Assembly: GCA_001414345.1 (NCBI GenBank)
Contig: LLCB01000195.1
Coordinates: 1 to 64,000 of the forward strand
DNA from: Hymenoscyphus infarciens
Lineage: Eukaryota; Ascomycota; Leotiomycetes; Helotiales; Helotiaceae
Direction: 5' to 3'
DNA: 64,000 nucleotides
Shown here piece by piece: positions 59,140 through 64,000 of this stretch. The number at the start of each line of letters is the position of its first letter. Within the stretch, counting starts at the first letter, position 1. The translations under genes and the position numbers were made by a program. The notes below the pieces were generated by a model. That model ran no database searches. It saw only the letters and a program-made list of their open reading frames with translations, and was not told where the DNA came from.

Positions 59140-59529
59140 CAGTGTGAGACCACTACTCTACTCTACTCACACTACTCTACTGGAGTAGTTTGGGGACAAA
59201 TCGGGCCGGAGCTCGGGGCGGTATCGGGGTAGCGCTGCTAGTGGGCTAGGAGCTTGAGCTAGCACTTCTGCTTACTATTTACTACATAACTTCTTTCTTA
59301 GTAAGTTATTCTTGATTAAATAGTAGTTTTTTATCTTAATTGCCTTCTAGAAAGAGTAACTATCTACTTGTATACTTATATTTTCTTTCTATAGTACTAC
59401 TTAGAGTACTACTTAAGTAGTATTTAGTAACTACTCTACTCTACTCAAAGAAGCCTTAAACTCTACTCTGCTCTACTTTAGACTACTCAGAGTACTACTT
59501 GAGTACCTGAGTATTTTTTGCTCACGCTA
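59140..59529. mobile_element. 390-bp hAT-type MITE with 8-bp target-site duplication
   Basis: The 8-mer GAGATCAC occurs directly on both sides (59132-59139 and 59530-59537). The element begins CAGTGTGAG and its right end, reversed, begins TAGCGTGAG. These are short terminal inverted repeats of the (C/T)AGNG form typical of hAT elements, which also make 8-bp duplications. Subterminal regions are packed with ACTCTACTCTACTC and GTACTACTT words. The middle has a GC-rich patch (59195-59265). No coding capacity is present, so it depends on a transposase elsewhere. Confidence 0.85.
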
Positions 59530-59712
59530 GAGATCACAAAATGAAGCATCAAGACACAAAGCATCTACAAAAAAACATCATTCGTAATTCGTAAAAAAGA
59601 GTTCCTAGCTAAATCGAGACGCAAATATAAACAGGGGTATTTGGCAAAAAAAGAATATCTACAAGAACTCCCCTTCCTACTCCCATAAATATCTACATCT
59701 CAAGCGTAATAT

Positions 59713-60786
59713 TTACATCCCGGCATCAAGAACAACAGCAACAACAACAGTAAGGAAAAATACCCCCTTACTCTTCCTAAAAGCTCTCCCAATACTAGCC
59801 GCCACCGCCGAAGACGACGAAGAAGCAGCCCTGGCAGTCGAAGAACTCAACAATGAAGAGAAAGAAGTACTGAAACTTGGCATCGAAGTTGCAGATCGAG
59901 AGAGGCTTGATGCCCCGCTCTTAACATTTCCAGTCCCAACACTCTGACTATTTAAAATCAGCACAGAGTTCTTTTTTTCGATCAACGAAAAGAAAAGAGT
60001 TGAGGATTGAGAGTTAATAGCGTAAAATAGGGGACGAAAAAATGGAGAAAGCTTACGTGCCAGCTGCAGCAGCGACAGCGGTATCCGATGGTTTTCCTGA
60101 AGTCTGGCTCCCCACGTTATCCCGGAAGTATTGGTTGTTGTTCCCTACAATGTTTCCACGAGGGAAGTACTCGCAGACAACATATGTACCTGGAGTTGAT
60201 CCCTTTCCATTGCAAGTTTTGCGACCACAGCCAACAGAGGTGGTGTTCTTCCAGACCAATTGTGTGAAGTGGCCAGCTTCGGAGCTGAAACCACCGGATT
60301 TGAAGTTGAAGAGCTTACGCTCGGAACCCCACATGTCGACAGATGCGGTTGCGTTGGTCCCTCCTGCTACGAGGTTTTCGCCAGTTGGTCCGCCCTGTTT
60401 TATGTTAGCAGATTCATTTTCTTGGAGGGGGGAGGTTGGTCACTTACAGAATGCTCAAAATTACAGGCCTCACTCCATTGCTGCCCGAACTTTGCGCTGG
60501 TGTCATTCCAGACTAGATCGACAGCTCCATGCTGTTGGCGGTAGAAGTTATGCGCTGCCAAAAGGTCGGCTTGGAATGCTGCATCATCGGTGTAATCTGA
60601 GCTGCCGGGAGTGACGCTATTTCGATTTCCACCGTTACTGATTGGGACGGTGCCAACGTTATTTGATGGCGCGAAAGGAGTAGGTGCTGGTACAATTGCA
60701 GTTGCAACTACAGTTCGTGTAATCGTGATCGCTGCGCCTAGGGTTGTCGCCGGAGCAAGGAGAAGGAAGGTTGTTGGAAGTATCAT
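59713..60786 (-). CDS. secreted CAP-superfamily (PR-1/SCP-like) protein with GPI-type tail
   Basis: Three exons (60786-60448, 60394-60057, 59947-59713) give 303 aa in consistent phase. MILPTTFLLLAPATTLGAAI is the signal peptide. A Thr/Pro/Asn-rich spacer precedes the CAP domain: FQADLLAAHNFYRQQHGAVD, LVWNDTSAKFGQQWSEACNF and EHS across the splice to GGPTGENLVAGG. The domain continues SSEAGHFTQLVWKNTTSVGC and GTYVVCEYFPRGNIVGNNNQ, where the HFTQLVW and YVVCEYFPRGN signatures are clear. The usual His and Glu pocket residues are present. The tail is Ser/Ala-rich and ends in a hydrophobic stretch (GVFFLTVVVAVVLDAGM), as in GPI-anchored wall proteins. Yeast Pry and plant PR-1 relatives bind sterols or lipids. 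That role here is inferred. Confidence 0.93.
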
Positions 60787-61537
60787 TTTGTTTGGTTTTA
60801 TTCGTAAGCTTCGTTATGCGTATATGATTCAATGTTATGTTTCAATTTCCAGAATTGATTTATTCGACGTGATGGTATGCGTTTCGTGTATGTATACAAA
60901 AGTAGTATGTTGTGGTGTTCGTCTGAAGTTTTTCGAGGGTAAAAAGAAGAAAAGTACAAACCCATTGGCAGACCTCTTCGTCTTATCCATGGTCCAGGAA
61001 CAAAGGCCTTGTTCCTGACCACACCCTCGAGATCCGCTTCCCACTTACCATCTTCCAATCCCAATAATGGACAATAAGAACTTTGTTCATTGTTGGCTAG
61101 CGTCTCCGGGAATTCCCACCAATCTGGACCCTGTTGGCACTGTTCACGCGACAAGGCTGAAAGGGAGGCTGCATTGTTGTCGTTCGTATTCCTTCCGTAA
61201 TTAGACCAGACGGCCGAGAAATAAAGGGAAGTGAAAGAAAATCAAGTTTCAATGGTCTGGTGTGCTGTTGAAAGGGAATGGAGTTGGCGTTTCTTGATGA
61301 GCGGTAAGGGCCGGGCTTACGATGACCTCATTGCGCAGGGGCAAAGCGGGGCCAATCAGTGGGAGTGAATCGAGAACTCTAAATTGCTAATTTTATTGAT
61401 TAACTCAAATGAAAAGTGCTCTATAGACCGGCGCTATGCTGGACGGCCCTTCAAGCTTGCAGTTCAAGAACGACTCAATTAATTCAGCAAAGCAGATTCC
61501 GCAGTGTATCGTAGGTCACGTTTTTCGAGGTCCTCCA

Positions 61538-61559
61538 TTGACGCTAGGAAAGCAGTGAA
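61538..61559 (+). repeat. 22-nt repeat motif, copy 1
   Basis: TTGACGCTAGGAAAGCAGTG plus AA. With copy 2 the match extends leftwards through GGTCACGTTYTTC, so about 46 nt align. Confidence 0.7.
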
Positions 61560-62333
61560 CGAGAAAGCACCGTTAGACTACGACAAAAACAACAACACAT
61601 AATATAAAACCCTCTCAAAAAGTATTTGAGTAACCACTCCCGGGCCGGAAAAGATTTCATGATTTATTTACCAGTTTTTCAACTTTGAATTTGGTGGTGA
61701 TAACATTCTAAGCGGGTGAGCCAAGAATCGATCTCAGTAGGCGAGGGAGAAAGATATATAAAAGAGAGATGTCTCGCTCTCTATTTAAGTCTTCGGAATA
61801 AAATCGAAAGATTCTTAGTCTTCTATATTATATACAATGATTGAAAGTTGAACCCCTAGACCCTGTCATATAGTTAATAAACGAGCATTTTCATCGGCTA
61901 GCTTCCTTCCCTCTTCATCGACACTAAAGCAGTAGACATAGTATGGCCTAGAATGAGAGAACCAGACCAAGGATGATTGGTTTAAAATATTTTCCAAGCA
62001 GATGTTACTTTTGGTAAAATCTGGGAAGGATGTACTAAGAGAACCACCAGTTAGCAAACTAATTTATGAAGCAACCCAAAACTCGTAGTCCGTTTGGTAA
62101 ACGGATCCCAAGCAAAACATCAAACTGAAATACGCCTGAAAAAGCGTGATTTAAAAACACAGATTTCTGAAATGATGGTGTGAAATCAGGTTCTACTAGA
62201 ATTCGAGAAAGCTATGAATAGCAACGGCTCGTGTATCGGCTTAGTAAAATGTTTCCAAAGTCAATCGCCGAAGACGAAAACAATCGAAACTTATATTAGA
62301 GGGGAAGGTGGGTCACGTTCTTCAACCCCTTCG

Positions 62334-62355
62334 TTGACGCTAAGAAAGCAGTGAA
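62334..62355 (+). repeat. 22-nt repeat motif, copy 2
   Basis: TTGACGCTAAGAAAGCAGTG plus AA, preceded by GGTCACGTTCTTC at 62311-62323. Confidence 0.7.
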
Positions 62356-62455
62356 CTTGGATTCATTAGCCCCCGTACGGTACCCACCTCACTCCTTTTA
62401 AACACGAATTAAAAACCCTGGTATGATGACCTGCATAATCAAGGCTCTTCCTCCG

Positions 62456-62477
62456 TTGACGCTAAGAAAGCAGTGAA
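62456..62477 (+). repeat. 22-nt repeat motif, copy 3
   Basis: Identical to copy 2 over all 22 nt and 122 nt downstream of it. ATGATGA, a C-box-like string, lies 32 nt upstream. Confidence 0.7.
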
Positions 62478-62548
62478 ATAACAGGCTGCGCATACGTGAG
62501 AATATCCAAATCAGAACTCTTAATATACTTAGATAAGAACCCTCTACA

Positions 62549-62566
62549 AAGCTAAGAAAGTAGTAT
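62549..62566 (+). repeat. degenerate fourth copy of the 22-nt motif
   Basis: AAAGCTAAGAAAGTAGTA keeps the central GCTAAGAAAG with a C-to-T change in the following GCAGT. Confidence 0.45.
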
Positions 62567-63255
62567 TATAAGAGTCTCTAAACGCCAATAGACGTTTTTC
62601 CTTCTAATAAGCTTATTCAATCCTCTGAGACGCGAGGCAAAACCTGCAAAGAAAATCAAAGAAATTACGTATAAAAAAACATAGGATATTCAACATTTAT
62701 AGAGAATAAACACGCTTTTATAAAGTTAATATAAGTAAGATAACACTTCTAAAAAACTATTGAACTACTAGGTCTCGAAATCCACGCCGGCTACGAAAGG
62801 CTAGCTACGAGGTATTCCTTCGTATCAAACGAAACAAAAGTAGAGAATGAAAAAGTTGGTTTTCCTAGCCACCTACTTAAGCCTGTTTGTTAACTAGAGC
62901 TAAAGCCTATAAGCTGATATGAATTCTAACACCTACTAAGAGACGCTCTAAGAACTGGTATAAAACCAACCAGAGTAAAATCTTGATAGTATAGATTTTA
63001 CCACTATAGATTCCTGAGGGGATCAACAGTCTTTATTACTTAGTACCATGCATTGAGAGACAATTGCAGCGAGGAGACGACACTGCAAGGGAAGCCGTAT
63101 AGCTGCGAGCTGGGGACATGGAGGTGATCGTAGAGAAACGACAATTATACACTCAAACCAAGGAAACTGCAAGAAGAGACTTTATCCAAGTTAAATTTCA
63201 TAACGTCAAACAGTTATGACCCAAAGATGCGCAATGTTGACTCTAAAACAAAACG

Positions 63256-64000
63256 CTACCCAATATAAACAGGCATCTTACTATTCCAATACTCCGAAGG
63301 AAGCGGTGGAACGTTCATAATCATAACATGGCACCTCTGCCAACAAATTGCCTTGAAAATCATCGAGAACCATGCATCCTCAACTTGGGTCTCGGTTAAG
63401 TGGTATTGATGTTGATTAACAACCTGTCGAATCACTTCTGGGAGATTTTTAAAATAGTCTTCCATACTTGCGACATGCCTCCAATTGAGATCTTCAGACC
63501 AGAGTCCAGTATTGACAGAAGGAGGTGGTAGGTCGGATCCCGCCGGCAAACTCGCTGAGAGGATGTGTTCGATGACTAGACGAGCGTAGATTACTTTACT
63601 GTCTTGGAGGAACTTCGTCATTGCGACTTGGTAGTCGATCGAGAGGTTTCTCAATTCCAGTTTGTCCCTCTTCGTCTGCGCATCCCCTTCGAGAACCCCA
63701 GAATACCATAGGGCATCATACTTGGCGGAATTGAGATCTTGAGCGTACACCAAGATGACTCCAAGCTGTGGACTCACATCCGTGCCCCTTTCAGACACCA
63801 ACTGTTCAAGTTTCTTGATGAAAACCCGGAATCCCGCGCGAGATGAGGTGACACCCGCAGAATAGGTATTTGGAGCGGGAATTCGGTCCACCCACCCAAT
63901 TGTCGGACAAGGCAAGACCAATGACCGAGAGCATAGAGGAAGAAGATCGTTGAAACCACGTATGAACCTTCGATCACCCTTGTCCATTTCGGTCTTAACG
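63256..64000 (-). CDS. unrecognised fungal protein, 5' end beyond the window
   Basis: The minus-strand frame is open from the right edge to TAA/TAG at 63256. The first internal Met is at 63987 (MDKGDRRFIRGFNDLLPLCS), but the frame reads through upstream (VKTE), so the true start may lie outside. The visible ~245 residues are soluble and mixed helical: SRAGFRVFIKKLEQLVSERG, YQVAMTKFLQDSKVIYARLV and MEDYFKNLPEVIRQVVNQHQ. The C-terminus is YWNSKMPVYIG. No domain is recognised. Codon use looks normal. Confidence 0.6.
   Translation of the reverse strand, partial: VKTEMDKGDRRFIRGFNDLLPLCSRSLVLPCPTIGWVDRIPAPNTYSAGVTSSRAGFRVFIKKLEQLVSERGTDVSPQLGVILVYAQDLNSAKYDALWYSGVLEGDAQTKRDKLELRNLSIDYQVAMTKFLQDSKVIYARLVIEHILSASLPAGSDLPPPSVNTGLWSEDLNWRHVASMEDYFKNLPEVIRQVVNQHQYHLTETQVEDAWFSMIFKAICWQRCHVMIMNVPPLPSEYWNSKMPVYIG

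Larger units (their letters stand above)
60787..63255. other. 2.5-kb stretch without a supported gene, carrying a 22-nt repeat family
   Basis: The CAP promoter is at the left end. Frames up to 135 codons at 60.6-61.2 kb overlap the CAP gene or lack motifs. The notable content is the repeated motif entries at 61538, 62334, 62456 and 62549. Confidence 0.5.

Noticed and set aside
1..64000. CRISPR arrays, prophage or bacterial operons
   Set aside because: Spliced genes and RIP-like AT tracts show a fungal nuclear sequence; no regularly spaced direct repeats with unique spacers exist. The 22-nt motif copies are irregularly spaced.

Overview
The window is a filamentous ascomycete nuclear contig. 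Coding exons are interrupted by short introns (about 35-110 bp, GT..AG). AT-rich, TpA-rich tracts alternate with normal gene-bearing DNA, as expected after repeat-induced point mutation (RIP). The product set (Bub2-type GAP, SulP sulfate permease, GH35, CAP, HET, BTB and DUF7730-like proteins) fits Pezizomycotina. My guess is Leotiomycetes (Sclerotiniaceae-like), from protein flavour only. There is no rRNA, no CRISPR and no convincing tRNA.

Layout. 1-7 kb is gene-poor, AT-rich repeat wreckage ending in a Tc1/mariner-type MITE (6269-6762). 7-9 kb holds a poorly resolved membrane-protein gene. 10-19.3 kb is a housekeeping island: bub2/cdc16-type TBC GAP (-), SulP sulfate permease (+) with a long pyrimidine-rich leader, and a cysteine-rich secreted/GPI-type protein (-). 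20-26.3 kb is decayed: a large multi-exon pseudogene with CAA-to-TAA-type stops, AT-rich tandem repeats and other remnants. 26.8-36 kb carries a divergent pair (repeat-bearing membrane protein and mitochondrial-type protein), a small secreted-protein gene with one in-frame TGA, a single-pass membrane ORF and a conserved 534-aa fungal protein. 36.8-39.9 kb is empty and AT-rich. 40-47.3 kb is again dense: FAH-family hydrolase, the tiny LYR protein SDHAF1, a 1055-aa low-complexity protein and a secreted GH35 beta-galactosidase. 48-58.5 kb is an accessory block: HET-domain pseudogene, orphan gene, intact BTB gene with a RIP-damaged tandem copy, and two head-to-head DUF7730-like paralogues. A hAT-type MITE with perfect 8-bp target duplication lies at 59140-59529. 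A GPI-type CAP (PR-1-like) protein follows, then non-coding DNA with a recurring 22-nt motif, and a gene running off the right edge.

The housekeeping genes do not form a pathway together. The 48-58.5 kb block looks like a birth-and-death zone of duplicated, decaying families next to transposons. I found no convincing new multi-gene system. The strongest unexpected signals are the two MITEs with target duplications, the RIP-type nonsense codons, the 22-nt repeat family at 61.5-62.6 kb, and the head-to-head DUF7730 pair. All exon borders were read by eye from splice consensus and reading phase.
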